This document shows positions 50,911 to 59,739 of a stretch of DNA of 64,000 bases, one piece after another. The translations under genes and the position numbers were made by a program. Below the pieces are notes generated by a model. That model saw nothing but the letters and a program-made list of their open reading frames with translations. It did no database searches and was not told the origin of the DNA. Positions within the stretch are counted from its first letter, which is position 1. Each line of letters opens with the position of its first letter. The DNA is from Blautia sp. (lineage in GTDB: Bacteria > Bacillota > Clostridia > Lachnospirales > Lachnospiraceae), in contig JALEJS010000024.1 in assembly GCA_022769545.1 (NCBI GenBank), positions 62,001 to 126,000 on the forward strand, written 5' to 3'.

Positions 50911-52201
50911 TGGAATCTCCTGTTTTGTCTAATTGAATCAGCTGTTTTTCGTAAAGCTTCTGCACAGACATCATGACACCCAGCTTCGCATGCTCCCAGG
51001 TCAGTCCGCCCTGGAAATAGACGGCGTAGGGCGGCTTCATCGGCCCGTCTGCAGAAAGCTCGATCGACGAACCCTGGACAAAGGCTCCTGCAGCCATGAT
51101 CACCTGGCTGTCATATCCGGGCATATCCCATGGCTCCGGATCGACAAAGCTGTCAACCGGAGCCGCTGCCTGAATTCCCTTGCAGAACGCAATAACCCCT
51201 TCCGGTGTCCCAAGTGTCACCGCCTGAATGATGTCCTGCCGGGGTTCTTTTCCGTCCGGAACCACAGCAAACCCCAGTTTTTCATATACATTTGCTGCAA
51301 AAACAGCTCCCTTGAGCGCTCCCTTTGTCACCATGGGAGCAAGGAAGAAGCCCTGATAAAAAGAACGGTTTACCCCGAGCGAGGCTCCCACTTCCATTCC
51401 CAGTCCCGGACAGGTCATGCGGAAGGATGCATTTTCCACACACTCCTTCGTACCGGCAATATAACCGCCGATGGGTGCAAGTCCGCCGCCCGGATTCTTG
51501 ATCAGTGAACCGACCATCATATCGGCACCCACATCACTGGGCTCCACCGTATCCACAAACTCTCCGTAGCAGTTGTCTACCATACAGATCACATCCGGCT
51601 TGATTTTTTTCACAAACGCAATCAGCTCACCGATCTGCGCAACCGAGAAGGAAGGACGGGTCTGATACCCTTTGGAACGCTGAATGGCAACCAGTTTTGT
51701 TTTTTCACTGATCGCATTTTTTATGCCTTCATAGTCAAAGGTGCCATCCTCCAGAAGATCCACCTGACGGTATGTAACACCATATTCTGCAAGAGAACCT
51801 CTGGACGGACGGATTCCGATAACCTCCTCCAGCGTATCATAAGGCTTTCCTGCAGGTGCCAGCAGCTCATCGCCCGGACGCAGATTTCCGAAAAGGGCGA
51901 TGGCCAGGGCATGTGTTCCGCAGGCAATCTGTGGTCTGACTAGGCAGGCCTGCGTGTGGAACGTATCCGCATATACCTTTTCCAGAGTATCTCTCCCGTA
52001 ATCATTGTATCCGTATCCGGACGAACCGTTAAAGCATTCCTCGCTGACCCGGTTTTTCTGCATGGCAAGAAGAACCTTCATCTGATTGTACTCTGCCGTC
52101 TCGTCAAATTTCTGAAAACGCTCCTTTAAACCCAGTTCTACCTCATGGCAGTAATCGTATACCTCCCGGGAAATACCGAGCTGTGCATATAATTGATTCA
52201 T
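50813..52201 (-). CDS. ynbB: YnbB / methionine gamma-lyase family PLP protein
   Basis: 462 residues. A PLP fold-type I enzyme: FNGSSGYGYNDYGRDTLEKVYA, RPQIACGTHALAIALFGNLRPGD, and the PLP lysine region IQRSKGYQTRPSF. It matches the family once called aluminium resistance proteins; natural substrate uncertain. The last ~35 residues (from KTGDSND onward) run beyond the usual end and overlap the next gene, so they may be a non-conserved read-on tail. AAGGAG precedes the ATG. Confidence 0.9.
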   Translation of the reverse strand: MNQLYAQLGISREVYDYCHEVELGLKERFQKFDETAEYNQMKVLLAMQKNRVSEECFNGSSGYGYNDYGRDTLEKVYADTFHTQACLVRPQIACGTHALAIALFGNLRPGDELLAPAGKPYDTLEEVIGIRPSRGSLAEYGVTYRQVDLLEDGTFDYEGIKNAISEKTKLVAIQRSKGYQTRPSFSVAQIGELIAFVKKIKPDVICMVDNCYGEFVDTVEPSDVGADMMVGSLIKNPGGGLAPIGGYIAGTKECVENASFRMTCPGLGMEVGASLGVNRSFYQGFFLAPMVTKGALKGAVFAANVYEKLGFAVVPDGKEPRQDIIQAVTLGTPEGVIAFCKGIQAAAPVDSFVDPEPWDMPGYDSQVIMAAGAFVQGSSIELSADGPMKPPYAVYFQGGLTWEHAKLGVMMSVQKLYEKQLIQLDKTGDSNDCKESDRSGSRSIRNDCRSHSRKEWRGGDTH

Positions 52202-52203
52202 AA

Positions 52204-53157
52204 TTACTCCTTTATTTCACTGCATTTTCTGTGCCAGTCATCCAGAATAAATGCAAGTATTTTTTCCTCGTCATAATCAAATGCGTCCTTGGAAACCCAG
52301 GTCACCTCAGGCTCCCGCTTAAACCAGGTGATCTGACGTTTTGCAAAATGCCGCGTATCACGCTTGATGATGCGTATTGCCTCCTCCAGGGGATATTCCC
52401 CTTCCAGAGCGGCAAGAATTTCCTTATATCCAAGCCCCTGCATGGAAACCATGTCCCTGTGATACCCCATGGACTTTAACCTCCGGACTTCTTCCACCAG
52501 GCCGGCGTCCACCATCTCGTCCACCCGCTGATCGATTCTTCTGTAAAGAAGCTCACGGGGGGCATTTAACACATAATATCCGAGACAATAAGGGCTTTTC
52601 CGCTCCTTCTGCTCCTCATTGTGCAAAGAAATCGGTGCTTTATTCTGATGATAAAATTCCAGCGCACGGATCACCCGTTTCACATTGTTCGCATGAATGG
52701 CATCCGCACTGGCCGGATCCACCATCCTTAACATTTCATGCAGATAATCCGCACCCTTCTCCTCTGCCGCCTGTTCCAGCTCCCTGCGGTAAGAATCATC
52801 CTGCTCCGCCTGGGTGAAATCAATATCTCTGGTCACCGCCTGAATATAAAAGCCGGTGCCGCCGGTCAGAATGGGAATTCTGCCTCTGTCATAGATCTCT
52901 TTCATGGCGGCTTTGGCAAGCTCCTGAAATTTTACAATATGAAACGCTTCATCCGGCATCAGAACATCGATCAGATGATGCGGCACTCCCTGCATCTCCT
53001 GCCGGGTGATTTTTGCGGAACCGATGTCCATATATTTATAAACCTGCATGGAATCGGCAGAAATTATTTCTCCGTTTACCGCCTTCGCCAGGGAGATGGA
53101 CAGCTTTGTCTTTCCCACTGCGGTAGGGCCGGTAAGAACAATCAATGGTTTTTTCAT
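52204..53157 (-). CDS. miaA: tRNA dimethylallyltransferase
   Basis: 317 residues. P-loop GPTAVGKTKLS at the N-terminus, ADSMQVYKYMDIGSAK, GGTGFYIQAV and the C-terminal RDTRHFAKRQITWFK. It adds the isopentenyl group to A37 of tRNAs reading UNN codons. AGGAG precedes the ATG. Located 8 bases after mutL. Confidence 0.97.
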   Translation of the reverse strand: MKKPLIVLTGPTAVGKTKLSISLAKAVNGEIISADSMQVYKYMDIGSAKITRQEMQGVPHHLIDVLMPDEAFHIVKFQELAKAAMKEIYDRGRIPILTGGTGFYIQAVTRDIDFTQAEQDDSYRRELEQAAEEKGADYLHEMLRMVDPASADAIHANNVKRVIRALEFYHQNKAPISLHNEEQKERKSPYCLGYYVLNAPRELLYRRIDQRVDEMVDAGLVEEVRRLKSMGYHRDMVSMQGLGYKEILAALEGEYPLEEAIRIIKRDTRHFAKRQITWFKREPEVTWVSKDAFDYDEEKILAFILDDWHRKCSEIKE

Positions 53158-53165
53158 TTCCGCTC

Positions 53166-55118
53166 CTATACGATTCGTTTAAATTTCTTTTCCAGTTCCG
53201 TTCTGGTCATGGAAATGATCGTCGGGCGTCCGTGCGGACAGTGATAAGGATTTTCCAGCTGTAAAAGCGCATCAATCAGACGGTCTGCCTCCTGTACGGA
53301 CATCCTGTGATTTCCCTTCACAGCCTGTTTACAGGCCATGGACGCCAGACGTGCCGCAAAAATCTCGAAAGAATCCTTTTCATCCTTTTCTGCCAGCTGA
53401 TCCAGCATCTCAAGAAACAGTGCTTCCTCATTCAGCCCATACAGATCCGAGGGAACGGCACTGATACAATACTCTTTTCCCCCAAATGGTTCAATTTCAA
53501 ACCCGAAATCTGTAAAATATTTCTGATTTGCACGCAGCAGCGCCTCTTCCTGAAGATTCAGCGTAACGATCAGCGGCGGACTGATCAGCTGAGAAACCAC
53601 TTCTTTTTCCTGAAACTGCCGGACGAACCTCTCATAGTTTACTTTCTCATGCGCCGCATGCTGATCAATAATATAAAATTTATCCTCAAACTGAACCAGC
53701 CAGTACGTATCAAATAGCTGTCCGATCAGGACATGACGGCTTCTTGACTCCGGCGCCAGCAGCTTTTCCTCAAACAGATTCAGCTGACGGGTCGAATGAT
53801 CTGCGGATTCTCCCTGATTTGCCTCAGAAACCGGTTCTGTTGCCGGAAGCTTCGGTTCCGAATCCAGAGAAGCATCCCCAGGCTGCGGTATGGGGGACGG
53901 CATTCGTTTTTCTGATTCTGTACCGGAATTCTTTGAAAACAGCGCTTCCTCCTCCCTGGTAAAAGTCGGTCCCTTCGGAAGAAGATCCGTCTTTTTTTCT
54001 TCATAAAGCTGTCTGCGTTTTGTCTCAAACGGCTCGGGAATGTCTGACCGTCTGAGTACGGGTTCCGACGGCTTCCCTGTGGGATTCTCTCTGCCCGCCG
54101 TCACTTCCGGAATCATCTCCCTGACAGTCAGTGCTTTTTTCACCGTCTCGTATATCTCGTCATATACCTCCGCACTTCTCGCAAAACGCACCTCCATTTT
54201 CGACGGATGCACATTCACATCCAGATCGTTCCCTTCCATTTCAATATGAAGAAGTACAAACGGAAATTTGTGCTGCATCAGAAATCCGCGGTATGCATCT
54301 TCGATGGCCTTTGTGATGATCTTATCCTTCACGTATCGGCCATTGATATAATAATTCTCAAACGACCGGTTTCCTCTGGAAATTTCCGGTTTTCCCACAA
54401 ACCCCTGAATTTTCATGAAATCATTTCCGGCGGATACCTCCAGAAGTGATCTGGTGATATCCCTTCCATATATGTGATAGATCACATCTCTGACGCTGTA
54501 GTTTCCTGTGCTGTGAAGCTTCACCTGTCTGTTCTGAATGTATTTAAAAGATATTTCCGGATGAGACAATGCCAGCTGTTCCATCAGCGCACTGATATAA
54601 TTCCCCTCTGTCATATCGGATTTCAGGAATTTGCTTCTGGCCGGAGTATTATAAAACAGATTACGGATCAAAAAGGTCGTTCCATCCGGTGCACCGGCTT
54701 CCTCCAGCTTCTGTTCCTGACCGCCTTCGATCACATAATGAACACCGACCAGAGCCGTCGATGTTTTTGTGATAAGCTCTACCTGGGAAACCGCCGCAAT
54801 GCTGGACAGCGCCTCCCCGCGAAATCCAAGAGAGCTGATGTGCTCCAGATCCTCCACCTGACGGATCTTGCTGGTGGCATGGCGAAGAAACGCGAGACGC
54901 ACCTGATCCGCCTCCATTCCGGATCCGTTATCTGTGATTCGGATCAGCTTTTTTCCGCCTTCGCTGATCTCCACGGTAATCGCCGTGGCACCTGCATCGA
55001 TGGCATTTTCCACCAGCTCCTTCACCACAGAGGACGGACGCTCCACCACTTCACCGGCAGCAATTTTATCAATTGTATTCTGATCCAAAACCTCTATTTT
55101 TCTCAAATCTGTCACCAC
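53166..55118 (-). CDS. mutL: DNA mismatch repair protein MutL
   Basis: 650 residues. GHKL ATPase motifs: VKELVENAIDAGAT, ITDNGSGM, FRGEALSSIAAVS. The C-terminal endonuclease motif DQHAAHEKVNYE is present, with ACKQAVKGNH and CPHGRPT, so this is the nicking MutL type of organisms lacking MutH. An acidic, Pro-rich linker lies about residues 340-450. It overlaps mutS by 7 bases. Confidence 0.97.
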   Translation of the reverse strand: MVTDLRKIEVLDQNTIDKIAAGEVVERPSSVVKELVENAIDAGATAITVEISEGGKKLIRITDNGSGMEADQVRLAFLRHATSKIRQVEDLEHISSLGFRGEALSSIAAVSQVELITKTSTALVGVHYVIEGGQEQKLEEAGAPDGTTFLIRNLFYNTPARSKFLKSDMTEGNYISALMEQLALSHPEISFKYIQNRQVKLHSTGNYSVRDVIYHIYGRDITRSLLEVSAGNDFMKIQGFVGKPEISRGNRSFENYYINGRYVKDKIITKAIEDAYRGFLMQHKFPFVLLHIEMEGNDLDVNVHPSKMEVRFARSAEVYDEIYETVKKALTVREMIPEVTAGRENPTGKPSEPVLRRSDIPEPFETKRRQLYEEKKTDLLPKGPTFTREEEALFSKNSGTESEKRMPSPIPQPGDASLDSEPKLPATEPVSEANQGESADHSTRQLNLFEEKLLAPESRSRHVLIGQLFDTYWLVQFEDKFYIIDQHAAHEKVNYERFVRQFQEKEVVSQLISPPLIVTLNLQEEALLRANQKYFTDFGFEIEPFGGKEYCISAVPSDLYGLNEEALFLEMLDQLAEKDEKDSFEIFAARLASMACKQAVKGNHRMSVQEADRLIDALLQLENPYHCPHGRPTIISMTRTELEKKFKRIV

Positions 55119-57745
55119 CGATTCTTAATTTTATTCTGAAGATTATACAGGATATTCAAAGCCTCCATCGGTGTCAGCGTACTGATCTCCAGACCCTTTA
55201 TCTCTTCGATAATATCGTTATCCTGAACCGTATCAAACAGCGACATCTGTGCCATATCCACCTGATCATAGACCACTTTTTTCGTCTTTTTTGGAAGGGT
55301 CAGATCCTTCACTGCAGCCGTAATATCTGCATTGCTCAGTTCCTCCACCAGTTCCTTGGCCCGATTGATCACACTGTCCGGAACGCCTGCCAGCTTGGCC
55401 ACCTGAATTCCATAGCTTTTGTCCGCTCCGCCTTTTACAATTTTCCTGAGAAAGACAATATTGTCTCCCTTTTCCTTCACTGCGATACAGTAGTTATTTA
55501 CACCGGAGATTTTTCCCTCCAGCTCTGTCAGTTCGTGGTAGTGTGTGGCAAACAGTGTCTTTGCCCCGCACAGCTTTGTGTTGCTGATATGTTCGATCAC
55601 CGCCCATGCAATGGACAGTCCGTCGAAGGTGCTGGTACCCCGGCCGATTTCATCCAGGATCAGAAGACTCCGGGCAGTGGCATTCCGAAGAATATTTGCC
55701 ACCTCCGTCATTTCCACCATGAACGTACTCTGCCCGCTGGCAAGATCATCAGACGCTCCCACACGGGTGAAAATACGGTCCACGATTCCGATGTTTGCCT
55801 TGTCTGCCGGCACAAAGCATCCTACCTGAGCCATCAGAACGATCAGCGCCGTCTGACGCATGTAGGTGGATTTTCCGGCCATGTTCGGTCCGGTTATGAT
55901 GGAAATTCTCTTTTTATGATTATCCAGATAAGTATCATTGGCAATAAACATATCGTGTTCAATCATTTTCTCCACTACCGGATGACGGCCGTTTTTAATA
56001 TCGATCACACCAGTGGTATTGATTTTCGGACGGACATAATTGTTTCTGGCAGAGACCAGCGCCATGGACGCAAACACATCCAGTGCTGCAATGGCCTTCG
56101 CGGTCTTCTGGATCCGGACCACCTCACGGCCGACCCGGTCTCTCACATCACAGAACAGCTCATATTCCAGCGCATACAGCTTATCCTCTGCTCCCAGGAT
56201 CATATCCTCCAGCTCTTTCAGCTCCTGTGTGATATATCGCTCTGCATTGGAAAGGGTCTGTTTGCGGACATAATTATCCGGAACAAGGTTTTTAAAGGAA
56301 TTGGTTACCTCCAGAGAATATCCGAACACACGATTGAATTTGATCTTCAGGTTCTTGATCCCCGTACGCTCCCGCTCCTTCGCCTCGAGCTCGGAAAGCC
56401 ATTTTTTTCCGTCTGTACGCGAACGGCGGAAGGTATCCACATCCTTATTGTATCCCGTCCGGATGATACCGCCTTCTCTTTGTGCCAGCGGCGGATCTTC
56501 GTCAATCGCAGATGTGATCCATTCTGTGATATCCGAAAGGTCGTCCATATCCTCATTGATACGGACAAGCAGCGGGGAATGAAATTCATTCAGCAGCTTC
56601 TTGATATGAGGAATCATGGCCAGTGAAGAGGCAAAGGCAATCATATCCCTAGGATTTGCCGACTGATAACTGATTTTACTGATCAGCCGCTCCATATCAT
56701 AAATGGGATTCAGATATTCCCGTATCTCATCCCGCAGCATGGGAGAAGCATTGAGCTCGGTCAGTGCCTCCAGACGCCGTTCAATCTCATCCTTATCAAT
56801 CAGAGGCTGTTCCACATAAGAACGCAGAGTACGCGCTCCCATTGCCGTCTTTGTTTTGTCCAGGACCCACAGAAGAGAACCTCTCTTCTGCTTTTCCCGA
56901 AGGGTCTCCACCAGTTCCAGATTTCTCCGGCTGGAGCTGTCGATGAGCATGAACATCTCTGCTATATACGGCCGGATGGATGTCATATGAGACAGATCCG
57001 TTTTCTGCGTGTCTTTCAGATACAAAAACAGAGCTCCCGCAGCAATGACTCCACTGTCATAATCCTGAATTCCCAGCCCCTCCAGTGTTCCCACATGGAA
57101 ATGCTCCTTCAGAGTACGTTTGCAGGTATCGTCATCGAAAAACCAGGAATCCAATGTAAAAACACAGATTCCAAGACGTTCCTTCAGATCCTCGATATCC
57201 ACACCGCTGACCAGAAAGGAATCGTTGCAGATGATTTCTGCAGGTGTGAATTTATTGATCTCATCCAGAAGCTTGCGCGGCTTATCCACCTCTGTCACAA
57301 AACAGTCACCGGTCGTAATATCTGCGATGGCACAGCCGAAATGATCTGCCACTGACACGATGGACATCAGATAATTGTTTCGCGATTCGTCCAGCGACAT
57401 GGAATCAATGGTCGTTCCGGGGGTGACGATCCGGACCACCTCACGCTTTACCAGTCCCTTCGCCTTTTTCGGATCTTCCACCTGTTCACAGATCGCAACC
57501 TTGTGTCCCCGCTCGATCAGACGGTTAATATATGTTTCTGCCGCATGAAAAGGAACGCCGCACATCGGTGCACGCTCCTCCATGCCGCAGTCCTTTCCGG
57601 TAAGTGTAATCTCCAGTTCTTTTGTCACAGTCAGTGCATCCTCAAAGAACATCTCATAAAAATCGCCTAAACGATAAAAAAGAATACAATCCTTGTATTC
57701 TTCCTTGGTTTTCATATACTCCTGCATCATTGGTGAAATAGCCAT
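55112..57745 (-). CDS. mutS: DNA mismatch recognition protein MutS
   Basis: 877 residues. The mismatch-reading Phe-x-Glu lies in RLGDFYEMFFEDA. The ATPase core has Walker A GPNMAGKSTYMRQ, LLILDEIGRGTSTFDG and FATHYHELTEL. First gene of the mutS-mutL-miaA-ynbB-yhiN operon. An AAGGAG motif lies 13 bases ahead of the ATG, a longer spacer than usual. Confidence 0.98.
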   Translation of the reverse strand: MAISPMMQEYMKTKEEYKDCILFYRLGDFYEMFFEDALTVTKELEITLTGKDCGMEERAPMCGVPFHAAETYINRLIERGHKVAICEQVEDPKKAKGLVKREVVRIVTPGTTIDSMSLDESRNNYLMSIVSVADHFGCAIADITTGDCFVTEVDKPRKLLDEINKFTPAEIICNDSFLVSGVDIEDLKERLGICVFTLDSWFFDDDTCKRTLKEHFHVGTLEGLGIQDYDSGVIAAGALFLYLKDTQKTDLSHMTSIRPYIAEMFMLIDSSSRRNLELVETLREKQKRGSLLWVLDKTKTAMGARTLRSYVEQPLIDKDEIERRLEALTELNASPMLRDEIREYLNPIYDMERLISKISYQSANPRDMIAFASSLAMIPHIKKLLNEFHSPLLVRINEDMDDLSDITEWITSAIDEDPPLAQREGGIIRTGYNKDVDTFRRSRTDGKKWLSELEAKERERTGIKNLKIKFNRVFGYSLEVTNSFKNLVPDNYVRKQTLSNAERYITQELKELEDMILGAEDKLYALEYELFCDVRDRVGREVVRIQKTAKAIAALDVFASMALVSARNNYVRPKINTTGVIDIKNGRHPVVEKMIEHDMFIANDTYLDNHKKRISIITGPNMAGKSTYMRQTALIVLMAQVGCFVPADKANIGIVDRIFTRVGASDDLASGQSTFMVEMTEVANILRNATARSLLILDEIGRGTSTFDGLSIAWAVIEHISNTKLCGAKTLFATHYHELTELEGKISGVNNYCIAVKEKGDNIVFLRKIVKGGADKSYGIQVAKLAGVPDSVINRAKELVEELSNADITAAVKDLTLPKKTKKVVYDQVDMAQMSLFDTVQDNDIIEEIKGLEISTLTPMEALNILYNLQNKIKNRW

Positions 57746-57825
57746 TTATTATTCAAAACTCCTTTATTTATGCGTGTTTCACACACTTTCTGTCCATTCA
57801 TCGTACATAATTTGACTCAGCCAAT

Positions 57826-57854
57826 ATCATAGCATCCTTTGATTTTATTTTCAA
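57826..57854 (-). promoter_or_regulatory. mutS operon promoter
   Basis: Minus strand: TTGAAA (57849-57854), 17 bases, TATGAT (57826-57831), 81 bases before the mutS ATG. Confidence 0.7.
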
Positions 57855-57954
57855 CATTTTTGTTTATGCCAGGCGAAGAAGACTCCCACATCTATAAATA
57901 GTTGGCAGTAAGAAATGTTTCATCTGTTTCCACCTTCGTCGTCAAAACTGAAAA

Positions 57955-58290
57955 CTAATACTCATCCTTTTTCAACACTTCCAATGCTGTCTTTCTCGTC
58001 GCGGAAAGCATTTTCCGCATACGCATATAATCCGCATACAACACTTCTTTTCCGTAATCTGTAATCACATAGATCTTTCTTCTGGAATCATCCCCCGGCA
58101 TTGCCATAATCAGTTTCTTTTTCAGAAGATTTTCAATTGCACCATACATCGTCCCGGCTGCCAGTCTTACCTCCCCCTCACTCAGTTCCTCCACCTTTTG
58201 CATAATCGCATACCCATATGAAGGCTCTGTCAGTGCCAGAAGCACATAATAGACCGTTTCGGTCAGCGGCAGGTTTTTATCTCTGTTCAT
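57955..58290 (-). CDS. PadR-family transcriptional regulator
   Basis: 111 residues. PadR winged helix: TETVYYVLLALTEPSYGYAIMQKVEELS, VRLAAGTMYGAIENLLKKKLI, then RRKIYVITDYGKEVL and a C-terminal dimerisation helix. Start at 58290 (AGGAG, 8-base spacer) is preferred to the ATG at 58296, which is too close. Its promoter carries a perfect inverted repeat across the spacer plus two further half-sites, implying strong autorepression. No transporter or phenolic-acid enzyme follows it, so the regulated target is elsewhere or is itself. Confidence 0.92.
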   Translation of the reverse strand: MNRDKNLPLTETVYYVLLALTEPSYGYAIMQKVEELSEGEVRLAAGTMYGAIENLLKKKLIMAMPGDDSRRKIYVITDYGKEVLYADYMRMRKMLSATRKTALEVLKKDEY

Positions 58291-58303
58291 ATACATGTCT
58301 CCT

Positions 58304-58325
58304 CTATACAGTGTAACTATACAGT
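58304..58325. promoter_or_regulatory. Extra PadR half-sites (direct repeats)
   Basis: Two copies of CTATACAGT (58304-58312 and 58317-58325) lie between the promoter and the padR start. They are the same half-site as in the main palindrome, repeated in the same orientation with a 13-base period. Confidence 0.5.
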
Positions 58326-58328
58326 CTT

Positions 58329-58357
58329 ATTATATACAGTTGCACTGTATATGTCAA
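58329..58357 (-). promoter_or_regulatory. padR consensus promoter
   Basis: Minus strand: TTGACA (58352-58357), 17 bases, TATAAT (58329-58334), a perfect sigma-A promoter. The operator palindrome fills its spacer. Confidence 0.88.
58332..58352. promoter_or_regulatory. PadR operator
   Basis: ATATACAGT, TGC, ACTGTATAT: a perfect 9-bp inverted repeat with a 3-bp centre. It overlaps the -10 by 3 bases and touches the -35, so bound PadR would exclude RNA polymerase. Confidence 0.78.
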
Positions 58358-58375
58358 CAGACAGATACGTAATAA

Positions 58376-58419
58376 AAAAACGCCGAAAATCAGAAATTCA
58401 TATGATTTTCAGCGTTTTT
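58376..58419 (-). terminator. Terminator after the alcohol dehydrogenase gene
   Basis: Minus strand: AAAAACGCTGAAAATCA pairs with TGATTTTCGGCGTTTTT over a short loop. It lies between the dehydrogenase stop and the padR promoter. Confidence 0.85.
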
Positions 58420-58457
58420 CATGACATGTTACCGGCAACTCGCTTTTGTCATATCTC

Positions 58458-59636
58458 TTACAGCATCAATCGGTAGATTGCCTCGACATCTTTCTGCATC
58501 AAGGATACAAAACCGCCGACTTTACCGCTTCCATTGCCTTTTCCGTAGCAACAGGTGTATGCGAGTTTTTCGATATCTTCTTCTTTTGCCCCCAGTTCTG
58601 CAAAATTCTTCGGCATGCCGATAGAAATCAGAAAGCTGCGAAGCGCCTCGATACCTTTCATTGCTGTTTTTTCCGGATGTTCTTCATCCATTTCACATCC
58701 CCAGACACGAACTGCGATCTGAGCAAATCTCATTACATCGTGAGACATGTTGTATGTAAATACAGCCGGCATTGTAACTGCAAGACCTGCACCATGTGCA
58801 CAGTCATACAGCGCAGATAATTCATGCTCGATATCATGGCTTGTCCAATCCTGGCTGCGTCCGACACCAACGATATTATTATGTGCCACCATACCGGCCC
58901 ACATAATGTTTGCCCTTGCTTCGTAATCCTGAAGATTTTTCATAACCTTCGGACCTTCTGTCTTCATAGTAAGAATTAGTCCTTCGATTAATCGGTCGGT
59001 AACTTCTACATCTTTTGTATTTGTTAAGTACCGCTCATATAAATGTGCAATAATATCAGTGATACCGCATGCTGTCTGATATGCCGGAAGGGTTTCTGTC
59101 AGTTCCGGATTTAAAATTGAGAATTTTGGACGAATCGCATCACCGGTAGCTCCCCTCTTTATCATACCATCTTCATTTGTGATGACAGAGTCCGGAGAAC
59201 CTTCCGAACCTGCAGCTGCAATTGTTAAGATTGTTCCAACAGGAAGCGCTTCTGTAATCAGTTTTCCCTGATAAAAGTCCCAGAAATCTCCATCATATAA
59301 TACACCTGCAGCAATTGCTTTCGAAGAGTCAATGGTGCTTCCGCCGCCTACGGCAAGAACAAAATCCACATTTTCTTCTTTACAAAGCTTAATACCCTCA
59401 TATACAAGTCCGCTTCTTGGGTTTGGCTTAACACCACCAAGTTCAACATATGCAATTTCAGATTTATCAAGCGAAGCTTTCACTCTGTCCAATAATCCAG
59501 AGCGAACGACAGAACCTCCACCATAGTGGATCAGAACTTTGCTTCCGCCAAATCTTTTTACCAGATCTCCGCAATCACTTTCGCGATTTTTTCCAAACGC
59601 AAAAAAAGTAGGTGAATAAAAATTAAAGTTCTCCAT
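58458..59636 (-). CDS. Iron-containing alcohol dehydrogenase
   Basis: 392 residues, Fe-ADH family, near butanol dehydrogenase/YqhD-type enzymes. NAD(P)-binding GGGSVVRSGLLDRV and LAVGGGSTIDSSKAIAAG are seen. Metal ligands are likely in CGITDIIAHLYERY (Asp, His), HDIEHELSALYDCAHGAGLAV (two His). It reduces aldehydes to alcohols, probably using NADPH; the exact substrate is not set. AAAGGAGG precedes the ATG and TATAAT lies at 59663-59668 on the minus strand. Confidence 0.93.
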   Translation of the reverse strand: MENFNFYSPTFFAFGKNRESDCGDLVKRFGGSKVLIHYGGGSVVRSGLLDRVKASLDKSEIAYVELGGVKPNPRSGLVYEGIKLCKEENVDFVLAVGGGSTIDSSKAIAAGVLYDGDFWDFYQGKLITEALPVGTILTIAAAGSEGSPDSVITNEDGMIKRGATGDAIRPKFSILNPELTETLPAYQTACGITDIIAHLYERYLTNTKDVEVTDRLIEGLILTMKTEGPKVMKNLQDYEARANIMWAGMVAHNNIVGVGRSQDWTSHDIEHELSALYDCAHGAGLAVTMPAVFTYNMSHDVMRFAQIAVRVWGCEMDEEHPEKTAMKGIEALRSFLISIGMPKNFAELGAKEEDIEKLAYTCCYGKGNGSGKVGGFVSLMQKDVEAIYRLML

Positions 59637-59739
59637 TTTAGTCCTCCTTTGTAATCTTTTGCATTATATCATATAATACAATTTGAAGTAAACTAAAAAA
59701 CAAAACACCATTATCGAAATACAGTGATATTGTTGATGA

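Noticed and set aside
55073..56626. 517-residue plus-strand frame across mutL/mutS
   Set aside because: Antisense to two certain repair genes; the composition (His, Cys, Ile, Arg rich) is typical of a reverse-complement shadow.
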